This document shows positions 51,831-59,988 of a stretch of DNA of 64,000 nucleotides, in pieces; within the stretch, counting starts at the first letter, position 1; each line of letters begins with the position of its first letter. This DNA is from Pseudolabrys taiwanensis (GTDB lineage: Bacteria; Pseudomonadota; Alphaproteobacteria; Rhizobiales; Xanthobacteraceae). Location: NCBI RefSeq assembly GCF_003367395.1, contig NZ_CP031417.1, forward strand, positions 744,001-808,000, in the 5' to 3' direction. Made by a program: the position numbers and the translations under genes. Below the pieces are notes generated by a model, which was given only the letters and a program-made list of their open reading frames with translations, was not told where the DNA came from and ran no database searches.

Positions 51831-52758
51831 AGGCTCGGCTTTCCAAGGCCTCGGCGTCGTCGTGCTCAAGGAGCTGTCGGATCACTTCGGCAGCATGCGC
51901 ATGCGTATCCTGGAGTGGCTAGTGGTGTTGACCGCGCTCGCCGCGGTCTACGGCGCCATCACCCAGGTGCGCGACGTCACGGCGGAAGATCCCTTCCTGT
52001 TCCTGCGCCTGTTCACCACCGCGCGCGAGCCGCTGCCGTCCTTCGTCGCGTTCCTGAGCTTCCTGGTGCCGCTGATGGCGATCGGTCTCGGCTTCGACGC
52101 CGTCAACGGCGAACACAACCGGCGCACGCTCTCGCGCATCCTGTCGCAGCCGATCTATCGCGACGCGTTGCTGTTCGGGAAGTTCATCGCCGCGCTCGTC
52201 ACCTTGTCGGTGAGCCTGATCGCGTTGTGGCTGCTGGTGATCGGGCTCGGGCTCATCATGCTGGGCGTGCCGCCGGGCGGGGAGGAGATGGCGCGCGCCT
52301 TCCTCTTCCTGCTGGTGACCATCGCCTATGCCGGCGTGTGGCTGGCGCTGGCGATGCTCGCCTCGGTGCTGTTCCGTTCGGCGGCGACGGCGGCGTTGGT
52401 GACGCTCGGCCTGTGGCTGTTCCTCACGGTGATCTGGCCCGCGCTCGCGCCGGCGGTGACCGAGGCGTTCGTCTCGCCCGAGAACCAGGCAACGTTCCTG
52501 ATGACCGGGCAGATGCTGGCGCGGCTGTCGCCGTCGACCTTGTTCGGCGAATGCGTGCTGGCGCTGCTCGATCCGACCACGCGCACCTTGGGGCCGGTCT
52601 ACTTAAGCCAGCTCCAGGGCGCGGTGATGGGCACGCCGCTGCCGCTCTGGGACAGCGTCATGGTGGCTTGGCCGCAGATCGTCGGCCTGATCGCCGCGTC
52701 CATCATCCTGTTCGTCGGCGGCTACGTCGCGTTCCAGCGGCAGGAGGTGAGGGCGTGA
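51820..52758 (+). CDS. ABC-2 type permease
   Basis: Protein of 312 aa with six to seven helices. MRMRILEWLVVLTALAAVYGAI starts the first; SFVAFLSFLVPLMAIGLGFDAVNGEHNRRTLSRILSQPIYR is typical of ABC-2 permeases of the NosY/Yfh type. It overlaps the ATPase gene end by 11 bases. With the NEW3 protein and ATPase it forms one membrane complex. Substrate unknown; NEW3 partner suggests an envelope or carbohydrate-related cargo, which is inference. Confidence 0.88.
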   Translation: MQREGSAFQGLGVVVLKELSDHFGSMRMRILEWLVVLTALAAVYGAITQVRDVTAEDPFLFLRLFTTAREPLPSFVAFLSFLVPLMAIGLGFDAVNGEHNRRTLSRILSQPIYRDALLFGKFIAALVTLSVSLIALWLLVIGLGLIMLGVPPGGEEMARAFLFLLVTIAYAGVWLALAMLASVLFRSAATAALVTLGLWLFLTVIWPALAPAVTEAFVSPENQATFLMTGQMLARLSPSTLFGECVLALLDPTTRTLGPVYLSQLQGAVMGTPLPLWDSVMVAWPQIVGLIAASIILFVGGYVAFQRQEVRA

Positions 52759-52780
52759 GCGAGGACCGCCTGTCGAACGT

Positions 52781-52815
52781 CGTCATGGCCGGGCTTGTCC
52801 CGGCCATCCACGTCT
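52781..52815. repeat. Dispersed palindromic element
   Basis: CGTCATGGCCGGG and CCCGGCCATCCACG form a hairpin, resembling the unit of the tandem block near 62.1-62.7 kb (CGTCATGCGCGGG ... CCCGCGCATCCATG). A single copy between the ABC operon and the convergent marR gene. Confidence 0.6.
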
Positions 52816-52849
52816 TTCTGATCGCAACTTCGCGAAGGCGCATGACAGT

Positions 52850-53374
52850 CTAAGCGTCTTTCAGTGACCGCTTCAGTGTCCCATTGAGTTTCGTCAGCAG
52901 GCCGGCGAGCGTATCGCGCTCGTCCGCCGTCCAGTCCGCGACCAGCCGATCGATACGCTCCAGCCGCATGCGGCGCATCTTGCGCATCACGGTCAGGCCG
53001 TGGCGGGTGGCGTGGATCAGGCTCGAGCGGCGGTCGTTCGGATTGGGCTCGCGCGCGACCAGTTCGGCGTCTTCCATGGCCGCGATCTGACGCGTCACGG
53101 TGGAGTCGTCGAGCAGCAGCAGGTCGGCCAGGGTCGCGGTCGGCGTCGGGCCGCGCGCTTCGAGCACGCGCAGCAGCAGGAATTGCGCCCGGTCGAGCGG
53201 ATAGTTCCGCCGCCGCTGCATGGCTTCGAGCACGCGCGCGAGCTCGCCGATTTCCCGTTCGATGGTCTCGACGTTGGTCTCGGCGGCGGCCTGGTCTTCA
53301 GCGGCAGTGATCATCTCGGCATTCCCGGTCCCGGAGACGGCGCCCGACGGCGCTCTTTGCGCTTTCTTAGCCAT
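52850..53374 (-). CDS. MarR-family transcriptional regulator
   Basis: Protein of 174 aa with a winged helix: ARGPTPTATLADLLLLDDSTVTRQIAAME and then PNDRRSSLIHATRHG (the wing with DxRxxx). The N-terminal 40 residues are a long charged extension. It is divergent from the DHA2-type efflux gene over a 125-base gap that holds two TGTATCATACA palindromes, so it most likely represses both genes and is relieved by a substrate of the pump. Confidence 0.9.
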   Translation of the reverse strand: MAKKAQRAPSGAVSGTGNAEMITAAEDQAAAETNVETIEREIGELARVLEAMQRRRNYPLDRAQFLLLRVLEARGPTPTATLADLLLLDDSTVTRQIAAMEDAELVAREPNPNDRRSSLIHATRHGLTVMRKMRRMRLERIDRLVADWTADERDTLAGLLTKLNGTLKRSLKDA

Positions 53375-53396
53375 ACGCGGGACGCATGGCTATATG

Positions 53397-53447
53397 TGTA
53401 TCATACACCTTGTTGGCCGGGACCTCCAGAGATACCTGTATCATACA
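53397..53447. promoter_or_regulatory. Pair of MarR operators
   Basis: TGTATCATACA, a perfect odd-length palindrome, occurs at 53397-53407 and again at 53437-53447, with starts 40 bases apart. Identical twin palindromes between a MarR gene and its efflux partner are strong candidates for its binding sites. Confidence 0.75.
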
Positions 53448-53499
53448 ATTAAATAGGGTTGGCCCGCCGTCGGGGGCGGGGCCGCCGCTGGAGAGTTCC

Positions 53500-55173
53500 G
53501 TGACAACACCGAAGAAGCCGGGTCCCGGCTATAAATGGATGGTGCTGAGCAACACCACGCTCGGCATGCTGGCCGCGGCCATCAACAGCTCGATTCTCTT
53601 GATCAGCCTGCCGGCCGTGTTCCGCGGCATCGGCCTCAAGGCGCTCGATCCCGGCAACATCGATTATTTGCTCTGGGCGATCATCGGCTACCTGATCGTC
53701 ATCGCGGTGCTGGTCGTCGCCTTCGGCCGCCTCGGCGACCAGTTCGGCCGCGCCCGCATGTACAATATCGGCTTCGCCATTTTCACCGCGGCATCGGTCG
53801 CGCTCAGCCTGATGCCCGGGGAGGGCGGCAGCGCCGCGCTCTATCTCATCATCGTCCGCATCATCCAGGGCGTCGGCGGCGCGCTGATCATGGCCAATGC
53901 CACGGCCATCCTCACCGACGTGTTTCCGCCGCATCAGCGCGGCATCGCGCTCGCCGTCAACATGGTGGCGACGGTCGGCGGGCAGTTCATCGGCCTCATC
54001 ATCGGCGGCCTGCTGGCCGACGCCAACTGGCGTCTGGTGTTCTGGATCAACGTGCCGATCGGCATCATCGGCACCGTGTGGGGCTTTTATAACCTGCGCG
54101 ATCACCGTTCGCGGGTCAGCCACAAGATCGACGTGTGGGGCAATGTCACCTTCGCGGTCGGCCTCATCCTGGTGCTGACCGCCATCACCGAAGGCATTCA
54201 GCCCTATGAGGGCCACGTGATGGCTTGGACCAGCCCGATGGTCGTGACCTGCTTCGCCGTCGGCCTGTTCGCGCTCGTCGCATTCTACATGTACGAGCGC
54301 CGCATCGAGCGGCCGATGTTCGATTTCAAGCTGTTCCGCCTCAAGCCCTTCGCCTACGGCAACCTCGCCGGTCTGCTCGCCTCGATGGCGCGCGGCGGTC
54401 TGCAGTTCATGCTGATCATCTGGCTGCAGGGCATCTGGCTGCCGCTGCACGGCTATTCCTTCGAGGAGACGCCGCTGTGGTCGGCGATCTTCATGGTGCC
54501 GCTGACGGTCGGCATGCTCGCGGCCGCGCCGGTCGCCGGTTATCTGTCCGACCGGTTCGGCGAGCGGCCCTTCGCCATCGGCGGCATGCTGGTCGGCGCG
54601 GCGGCTTTCATCGGGCTGATGCTGCTGCCGGCCGATTTCAATTACGCGCTCTTTGCGTTCCTGCTGCTGCTCAACGGCCTCGGCACCGGCCTCTTCATCG
54701 CGCCGAACGCGACGCAGATCATGAATGCCGTGCCGGCGCAGGAACGCGGCCAGGCCTCGGGCATGCGTGCCACGGCGGTCAATGCCGGCACCGTGCTCTC
54801 GATCGGCGTGTTCTTCTCGCTGATGCTGGTCGGCCTTGCCCAGATGCTGCCGCAGAGCATGCAGGCGGGCCTCGTGGCGCAGGGCATGCCGGCCGATATC
54901 GCGCGTCAGGTCGCATCGGCGCCGCCGGTGGCGAGCCTGTTCGCGGCCTTCCTCGGCTACAATCCGATGGGCGAGCTCATCCCGGCCTCGGCCTTGTCGG
55001 CGATCCCGGCGGTCAACGCGGCGACGATCACGGGCAAGACCTTCTTCCCGACGCTGATGTCGGCGCCGTTCATGGAAGGGCTGAAGTTCGCCTTCACCTT
55101 CTCGATGCTGCTCAACCTGATCTCGGCGGCGGCGTCATGGCGCGCCGTCGGCAAGCCCGAGGCGGCACACTAA
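53500..55173 (+). CDS. DHA2-family multidrug efflux MFS transporter
   Basis: Protein of 557 aa with about fourteen predicted helices and motif A LGDQFGRARMYNIG, plus SDRFGERPFAIGG in the second half, as in DHA2 drug:H+ antiporters. The GTG at 53500 (TTPKKPGPGYKW) has GGAGAG six bases upstream; a reading frame from 53386 would run through the operator region. Under control of the divergent MarR. Substrate unknown. Its stop overlaps the convergent Nudix gene by four bases. Confidence 0.9.
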   Translation: MTTPKKPGPGYKWMVLSNTTLGMLAAAINSSILLISLPAVFRGIGLKALDPGNIDYLLWAIIGYLIVIAVLVVAFGRLGDQFGRARMYNIGFAIFTAASVALSLMPGEGGSAALYLIIVRIIQGVGGALIMANATAILTDVFPPHQRGIALAVNMVATVGGQFIGLIIGGLLADANWRLVFWINVPIGIIGTVWGFYNLRDHRSRVSHKIDVWGNVTFAVGLILVLTAITEGIQPYEGHVMAWTSPMVVTCFAVGLFALVAFYMYERRIERPMFDFKLFRLKPFAYGNLAGLLASMARGGLQFMLIIWLQGIWLPLHGYSFEETPLWSAIFMVPLTVGMLAAAPVAGYLSDRFGERPFAIGGMLVGAAAFIGLMLLPADFNYALFAFLLLLNGLGTGLFIAPNATQIMNAVPAQERGQASGMRATAVNAGTVLSIGVFFSLMLVGLAQMLPQSMQAGLVAQGMPADIARQVASAPPVASLFAAFLGYNPMGELIPASALSAIPAVNAATITGKTFFPTLMSAPFMEGLKFAFTFSMLLNLISAAASWRAVGKPEAAH

Positions 55174-55652
55174 CCTTGTTCAGACGAACTCTCGGCGAGC
55201 TGCTTCAGCAACTCGTCGATGAAGGGGCGCTGGCCGGGCAGGATCTTCCGCTTGGCGGTGGCGATGTCGAAATAGGCGATGCGGTCGATCTCGGGGAAGT
55301 TCTGCATCTTGCCCGAGCGCGGCGGCCATTCCATCTCGAAGGTGTTGCTGGAGAAAACCTTGATGTCGAAGTCCGCCTCCAGCGCGAAGGCGTGGATGAG
55401 CTTGCCGCTCTTCTGACGCAGCGGCGTCAGCGTGGCGAGAGGCCCTTCGGCGACCAGCCCCGTTTCTTCGTTGAATTCACGCTTGGCGCAGGCGAGCACG
55501 TCGCCCGAGATGACGGTGCCCTTGGGGATCGACCAGGCGCCTTCGTCCTTCTTGCGCCAGTAGGGGCCGCCCGGATGCGCCAACAACACCTCGACGCCCC
55601 GGTTGCGGCGGAAGGCGAGAATGCCGGCACTGACTTCGTTTCGGCGGGACAT
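55170..55652 (-). CDS. Nudix hydrolase
   Basis: Protein of 160 aa. The Nudix box is GTVISGDVLACAKREFNEETGL with REFNEET intact; the first acidic residue of the GX5E part is Asp rather than Glu. It hydrolyses nucleoside diphosphate-linked compounds; the N-terminus (SAGILAFRRNRGVEVLLAHPGG) is of the RppH/diadenosine tetraphosphate type. A perfect EcfG-type promoter on the minus strand lies upstream (55781-55805), suggesting stress induction. Confidence 0.88.
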   Translation of the reverse strand: MSRRNEVSAGILAFRRNRGVEVLLAHPGGPYWRKKDEGAWSIPKGTVISGDVLACAKREFNEETGLVAEGPLATLTPLRQKSGKLIHAFALEADFDIKVFSSNTFEMEWPPRSGKMQNFPEIDRIAYFDIATAKRKILPGQRPFIDELLKQLAESSSEQG

Positions 55653-55780
55653 GAATCGGCTCGGCGATCATCAAAGCACGGCCGCGCCGGCTTGTGGAAA
55701 CGCGAAAATGTGATTGCAGCCATGAGGGGCGGGCCGGCGGCCGCGGCTGTTTGGTGGCGCGATCGGCTGAGGCGCCCCGG

Positions 55781-55805
55781 AACGGTGGCATCGAACCAAT
55801 GTTCC
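55781..55805 (-). promoter_or_regulatory. EcfG-type promoter for the Nudix gene, overlapping a plus-strand one
   Basis: Read on the minus strand, GGAAC and CGTT are 16 bases apart, matching the EcfG consensus and pointing at the Nudix gene 130 bases away. On the plus strand the same DNA reads GGAAC-N16-TGTT (55779-55803), one base off consensus, pointing at the phospholipase D gene. The two promoters overlap back to back. Confidence 0.5.
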
Positions 55806-55857
55806 ATCCAGGCGTTGACCCAGAGCAACTCACTGCCAATGGATCCCATTTCTCCGT

Positions 55858-57963
55858 ATGCTGCTCAAGCCCGATCGAAATGTGTGGCGCGTGGCCAGGG
55901 CCGACCGCGCGGCTGTGCTCGTCGACGGCGCCAATTATTTCGCGGCTTTGCGCGCGGCCATGCTCAAGGCCGAGCGTTCCATCATCATCGCCGGCTGGGA
56001 CATCCATAGCCAGACCCCGTTGGTCGGGCCGACGGGCGAGGCGGACGACGGTTATCCGGAGACGTTTGCCGGCTTTCTGGCGGCGTTGGTGGAAGCCAAG
56101 CCGGCGCTCGAGGTCTGCCTGCTGCTGTGGGACTTCTCGGTTCTCTACGCGGTCGATCGCGACCCGTTTCCGGGGCTGAAGCTTGGCTGGCAGACGCCGA
56201 GCCGCATCCGCTTTTGCCTCGACGACTGCGTGCCGCTCGGCTCCTCGCAACACCAGAAACTGGTGACCATCGACGACGCGCTCGCCTTTACCGGCGGCCT
56301 GGATATCACCATCCGCCGGTGGGATACGAGCGCGCATCGGCTCGACGAGCCGAAGCGGGTCGATCCGGTCGGCAAGGCCTATCGGCCCTTCCACGACGTG
56401 CAGATGATGGTCGACGGCGAGGCGGCCGCCGCGCTCGGAGCGCTGGCGCGCGGGCGGTGGTCCTGCGCGACCTGCGAGGACCTTCCGCCCGTCGCGCCGA
56501 CCGGGGATTGTTGGCCGGACCACATTCGTCCCGACTTCGCCGATGTCGCGGTCGGCATCGCGCGCACGCAGCCGCATTACGAAGAACAGCAGGAGGTGCG
56601 CGAGATCGAGCGGTTGTATCTCGACTGCGTCGACGCCGCCGAGCGTACGATCTACATCGAGAACCAGTTCCTGACGGCGCCCGCGGTCGCCACGCGCATT
56701 GCCGAGCGCTTGCGTGCCAAGCCCGCGCTCGAAGTGCTGATGGTGACGCCGAAGGTGCACGACTCCTGGCTGGAGTCGCACAGCATGCAGGCCGGGCGCA
56801 TCCGGTTCGCGCAGATCCTGCGGGCGGCGGCCGCCGATCGCGTCCATTTCGTTTATCCGGAAGTGGCGGAGGGCGATCGATCCACCACGACCATGGTGCA
56901 CGCCAAGGTGATGATCGTCGACGACACGATCCTGCGGATCGGCTCGTCGAACCTCAATAACCGCTCCATGGGCACGGATACCGAATGCGATCTCGTCGTC
57001 GTCGCCCAGAACGATGCCCAACGCGAACGCATTCTCGACATCCGGCACCGGCTTCTCGGCGACCATTGCGGCGCCACGGCGGAGGAGGTGGCGGCGGCGC
57101 TGGAGTCCGAAGGCGGCTCGCTCATCAAGGTGGCGCGGACGCTGAGCCGTAACGGCCATGCCCTCAAGCCGATCGAGGATGTGCCGGTGGCAAGTGCCGA
57201 ACTGGTCGGTTTGATCAACGGCGTCGCCGATCCGGAGCGTCCGCTCGGCGCGGAAGAGTTCGTCGAGCGCATGGTCGGCGGCCCGGTGTCGTCGCGCCAC
57301 GTCTCGACCTTGGTGAAGTTCATCGTCGGCGGGGCGCTGGTCGTCGCGCTGGCGCTGCTCTGGCAGTACGTGCCGCTGGCAAAGCCCGCGGCGATGAAGG
57401 CGTTGTTTTCGTCGGTCGCCGAAAGCCACGCGGCGCCGTTCCTGGTGGTCGGCGCCTTCCTTATCGGCGGACTGGTTCTGTTTCCGGTGACGGTGCTGAT
57501 CGCGGCGACAGCCGCGGCGTTCGGACCCTGGCTCGGCTTCGCCTATGCGGCGACCGGCGCGCTGGCCAGTGCGCTCGCGACCTATGCCATCGGCGCGGCG
57601 GTCGGCAAACGGACGCTGCGCGATCTGCTCGGACCGCGCCTCAATCGCATCCGCCAGCGCGCGGCCAAGCGCGGCGTCATCACGGTGGCGGCGTTGCGCA
57701 TGGTGCCGATCGCGCCGTTCACGGTGATCAATCTCGTCGCCGGCGCAAGCTCGATCCCGGTCTTTGCCTATGCCGCCGGCACGCTGATCGGCATGCTGCC
57801 GGGCCTGATCATGATATCCGCGGTCGGTCATCAGTTCGCGCGCATCCTCACGGCACCGAGCGCGGCCGATTTCGCGTGGCTCGCCGCCGCGGTCGCCGGT
57901 TGGATCGCGCTGTCCATCGGCGTGCAGGCGCTGGTGTCGCGTTACTGGAGCGCCAGCCGGTGA
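55858..57963 (+). CDS. Phospholipase D / VTT-domain fusion protein
   Basis: Protein of 701 aa. The N-terminal two thirds has two HKD motifs (HQKLVTIDD, His132/Lys134/Asp139; HAKVMIVDD, His348/Lys350/Asp355, then GSSNLNNRS), typical of phospholipase D and cardiolipin synthase. From about residue 480 it becomes membrane-embedded with a VTT (DedA/TVP38) domain (GGLVLFPVTVLIAATAAAFGP). The fusion is known in Rhizobiales; a phospholipid remodelling role in the inner membrane fits. A weak EcfG-type promoter lies upstream. It is followed at once by an EEP-hydrolase gene with a four-base overlap. Confidence 0.88.
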   Translation: MLLKPDRNVWRVARADRAAVLVDGANYFAALRAAMLKAERSIIIAGWDIHSQTPLVGPTGEADDGYPETFAGFLAALVEAKPALEVCLLLWDFSVLYAVDRDPFPGLKLGWQTPSRIRFCLDDCVPLGSSQHQKLVTIDDALAFTGGLDITIRRWDTSAHRLDEPKRVDPVGKAYRPFHDVQMMVDGEAAAALGALARGRWSCATCEDLPPVAPTGDCWPDHIRPDFADVAVGIARTQPHYEEQQEVREIERLYLDCVDAAERTIYIENQFLTAPAVATRIAERLRAKPALEVLMVTPKVHDSWLESHSMQAGRIRFAQILRAAAADRVHFVYPEVAEGDRSTTTMVHAKVMIVDDTILRIGSSNLNNRSMGTDTECDLVVVAQNDAQRERILDIRHRLLGDHCGATAEEVAAALESEGGSLIKVARTLSRNGHALKPIEDVPVASAELVGLINGVADPERPLGAEEFVERMVGGPVSSRHVSTLVKFIVGGALVVALALLWQYVPLAKPAAMKALFSSVAESHAAPFLVVGAFLIGGLVLFPVTVLIAATAAAFGPWLGFAYAATGALASALATYAIGAAVGKRTLRDLLGPRLNRIRQRAAKRGVITVAALRMVPIAPFTVINLVAGASSIPVFAYAAGTLIGMLPGLIMISAVGHQFARILTAPSAADFAWLAAAVAGWIALSIGVQALVSRYWSASR

Positions 57964-58664
57964 CCGCGCCGACGGTGCGCGTGATGACGTGGAACATCCA
58001 CGGCGCGGTGGGGCACAACCCGCGCTTCGACCTCGAACGCGTCGTCGCGCTGATCCGGCGGTGGGATCCCGACATCGTCGCGCTGCAGGAAGTCGACTCG
58101 CGCCGCGCGCTCGCCGGCGCCGCCAACCCGTTCGACTATCTGCCGCGGGCATTGGGGATCCACGCGATCGGCGCGCGCTCCATCACCGGCGCCGACGGCG
58201 ACTATGGCCAGATGCTGATCAGCCGCTTTCCGATCGTCGCGCACGACGTCCACGACATCTCCATTCCCGAGCGCGAGCCGCGCCGCGCCATCCGCGCGCT
58301 GCTGACGACGCCCATCGGGCCTTTGACGGTGATCGCCACGCATCTTGGCCTCAGCATCCGCGAGCGGCGTGACCAGGTGCGCAAGCTGATCGACCTCGCC
58401 GCGGGCAGGGCGCCCTTGGTGATGGTCGGCGACTTCAACGACTGGTTCTGGCCCGGGTCGGTGCGCAAGGCGCTGACGCGCGTGCTCGGCGGCCGCACGC
58501 GCTATCGCACGTATCCGTCGCGGTTTCCGCTGTTCCGCTTCGATCGGGTCTATTGCTGTCCGGGCACCCTCTTGATGAAGAGCGGCGTCGATCCGGCGGC
58601 GCGCGCGCTGTCGGATCATCTGCCGGTGATCGCCGATCTGCGCGCGGGAGACGTTTCCTCTTGA
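57960..58664 (+). CDS. Endonuclease/exonuclease/phosphatase family hydrolase
   Basis: Protein of 234 aa with the EEP fold: VRVMTWNIHG at the start, IVALQEVD, GDYGQMLISRFP, ATHLGLS, VMVGDFND and a final SDHLPVIADL supply the metal and catalytic His/Asp residues. The GTG at 57960 overlaps the PLD gene stop (GTGA), so translation is coupled. Relatives near PLD-VTT genes are often annotated as phosphodiesterases or phosphatases; the substrate is unknown, but a phospholipid phosphate is plausible. Confidence 0.88.
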   Translation: MTAPTVRVMTWNIHGAVGHNPRFDLERVVALIRRWDPDIVALQEVDSRRALAGAANPFDYLPRALGIHAIGARSITGADGDYGQMLISRFPIVAHDVHDISIPEREPRRAIRALLTTPIGPLTVIATHLGLSIRERRDQVRKLIDLAAGRAPLVMVGDFNDWFWPGSVRKALTRVLGGRTRYRTYPSRFPLFRFDRVYCCPGTLLMKSGVDPAARALSDHLPVIADLRAGDVSS

Positions 58665-58675
58665 CCGAAAAGCAA

Positions 58676-58705
58676 AACCCGGCGCGCGGTTAGGCGCACC
58701 GGGTT
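58676..58705. terminator. Bidirectional terminator hairpin
   Basis: AACCCGG / CCGGGTT stem with a loop of 16 bases, flanked by A-rich and T-rich bases (ctgtt). It lies between the convergent EEP hydrolase and CsbD genes. Confidence 0.65.
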
Positions 58706-58741
58706 CTGTTCATGTGAAGGACGCGCGCGGTCCGCCCACCG

Positions 58742-58924
58742 TCAATCGTCGACGGCTTCCTTCGCTGCGTCCTTCATGCCGCCGACCGTATTTTGAATCT
58801 TGCCGGCGACCTTCTGCGTCTTGCCTTCGGCCTCGAGCTTGGTGTCGCCCGTCGCCTTGCCGGCGACTTCCTTCACTTTGCCCTTGGCCTGTTCGAAGCT
58901 GCCCTCAATGCGGTCTTTGTTCAT
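58742..58924 (-). CDS. CsbD-family stress protein
   Basis: Protein of 60 aa, opening MNKDRIEGSFEQAKGKVKE with repeated Gly/Lys spacing (GKATGD, GKTQKVAGK), the CsbD pattern of small, abundant, largely helical or disordered stress proteins. The start at 58924 gives the normal CsbD N-terminus. A GGAAC-N16-CGTT promoter 44 bases upstream makes it a probable EcfG regulon member, as in other alphaproteobacteria. Exact function is unknown. Confidence 0.9.
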   Translation of the reverse strand: MNKDRIEGSFEQAKGKVKEVAGKATGDTKLEAEGKTQKVAGKIQNTVGGMKDAAKEAVDD

Positions 58925-58967
58925 CACGTTCCCTCTCTGTCTTTGCAGATCGATGTGTCGCGATAAC

Positions 58968-58992
58968 AACGTCTGGGCCCGCATGATGTTCC
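58968..58992 (-). promoter_or_regulatory. EcfG-type promoter for csbD-like gene
   Basis: On the minus strand GGAAC and CGTT are 16 bases apart, a perfect match in both elements, ending 43 bases before the CsbD start. Confidence 0.7.
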
Positions 58993-59051
58993 GTCCGTCG
59001 CTGTCGAACACGTCGGCGATGCGTCAAAAGACACAATGCAGCAAAAGACAT

Positions 59052-59078
59052 AAGCGGCCGGGATCATCCCGGCCGCTT
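59052..59078 (-). terminator. Terminator after DUF1236 gene
   Basis: Perfect stem AAGCGGCCGGG / CCCGGCCGCTT with a five-base loop, followed on the minus strand by a short tract with T. It separates the DUF1236 gene from the CsbD gene, so they are independent transcripts. Confidence 0.7.
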
Positions 59079-59096
59079 GACGCCGCGTCATCGGCG

Positions 59097-59831
59097 TTAG
59101 GTTTCGATGATGAAAACGATCTCGTGCGTGCGCGGATCGATGATGAGATACTCGCCGTCCACCAGGATGACGTCATAGCCGCGCCACTGCGGGTACACGG
59201 TGACGACCTCCTGCGGGACCGGATAGACGTGCACGTGCGTTGGGATCTTGGTGCCGACCGAGATATTCACGTTGATCTCCGACTTCGACACGCTCTTCAG
59301 GCTCTTGTCCGATTTGAATGCCGTCGTGATCTTGGTGCGCTGCTCGGTCGAGAGCTTCGCCTGGCCCGCCGCGGCGCCTTGGCCCGTTGTCGACTGACCG
59401 GACTTCGCGCCCTGCGCATTGTTCTGGTTCGGCGACTTGGTGCTGTCCGTCGCGCTCTTGTTCATGTCCGACTTGCTGTCGCGCTCGGACGAACTCTTCA
59501 TGCCGGCGCCGGACTTGTCATGATCGCCGGCCTTCGGCGCGGCTGTCTCCGGCGCTTTGTTGGTATCGGACGACCGGTTCATCGTGCCGGACGAGCCGCG
59601 GTCCATCTTGCTGTCCGGGGACGCTTTACTGTCCGGGGACGCCTGGCCCGATGTTTCCGGTGCTTTGTGCTGGCCGGCATTCATCGGCGGCGCGACCTTT
59701 TCGGCCGGCGCTTTCTGTTGTGCCGCGGGCGCGCGTTCGGGTGCCGACTGCGAACCGGGCGACTGCGCGTAGGCGATGCCCGTACCGATAAGCAACGTTG
59801 CGGCGACGGTGGATAACAGACGTGTCTTCAT
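59097..59831 (-). CDS. DUF1236 exported protein
   Basis: Protein of 244 aa: signal peptide (about 1-22, ending AYAQ), then a long Ser/Ala/Lys/Asp-rich low-complexity linker (about 25-150, with a duplicated ASPDSK unit), and a C-terminal DUF1236 domain (about 155-244; IPTHVHVYPVPQEVVTVYPQWRGYDVILVDGEY). DUF1236 proteins are exported and common in Rhizobiales, function unknown. An EcfG-type promoter upstream suggests a stress role. Alone on its transcript. Confidence 0.87.
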   Translation of the reverse strand: MKTRLLSTVAATLLIGTGIAYAQSPGSQSAPERAPAAQQKAPAEKVAPPMNAGQHKAPETSGQASPDSKASPDSKMDRGSSGTMNRSSDTNKAPETAAPKAGDHDKSGAGMKSSSERDSKSDMNKSATDSTKSPNQNNAQGAKSGQSTTGQGAAAGQAKLSTEQRTKITTAFKSDKSLKSVSKSEINVNISVGTKIPTHVHVYPVPQEVVTVYPQWRGYDVILVDGEYLIIDPRTHEIVFIIET

Positions 59832-59879
59832 ACTTTGCCTCCTCTAGCCTACTCCCCGGCACGACACGTGCTCCTCTGA

Positions 59880-59905
59880 AACGTCATAGCTGTTACGACG
59901 GTTCC
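59880..59905 (-). promoter_or_regulatory. EcfG-type promoter for DUF1236 gene
   Basis: On the minus strand GGAAC and CGTT are separated by 17 bases. It lies 49 bases upstream of the gene start. Confidence 0.7.
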
Positions 59906-59988
59906 TCAATTCGTGCGGGCGTGCCGCGCGCCATTGCGTTCCCGGTTCCGGCAAGGCAACTTCCGCTTCTGGTTGAGGGGAGGGCGCA

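Noticed and set aside
55477..58152. Open frame of 891 codons on the minus strand opposite the Nudix, PLD and EEP genes
   Set aside because: Extremely Arg-rich, no domain, and it crosses three recognised genes.
59620..59650. Slippage-type repeat in the DUF1236 gene
   Set aside because: It is only a two-copy duplication (ASPDSK) within a low-complexity linker and keeps the frame.
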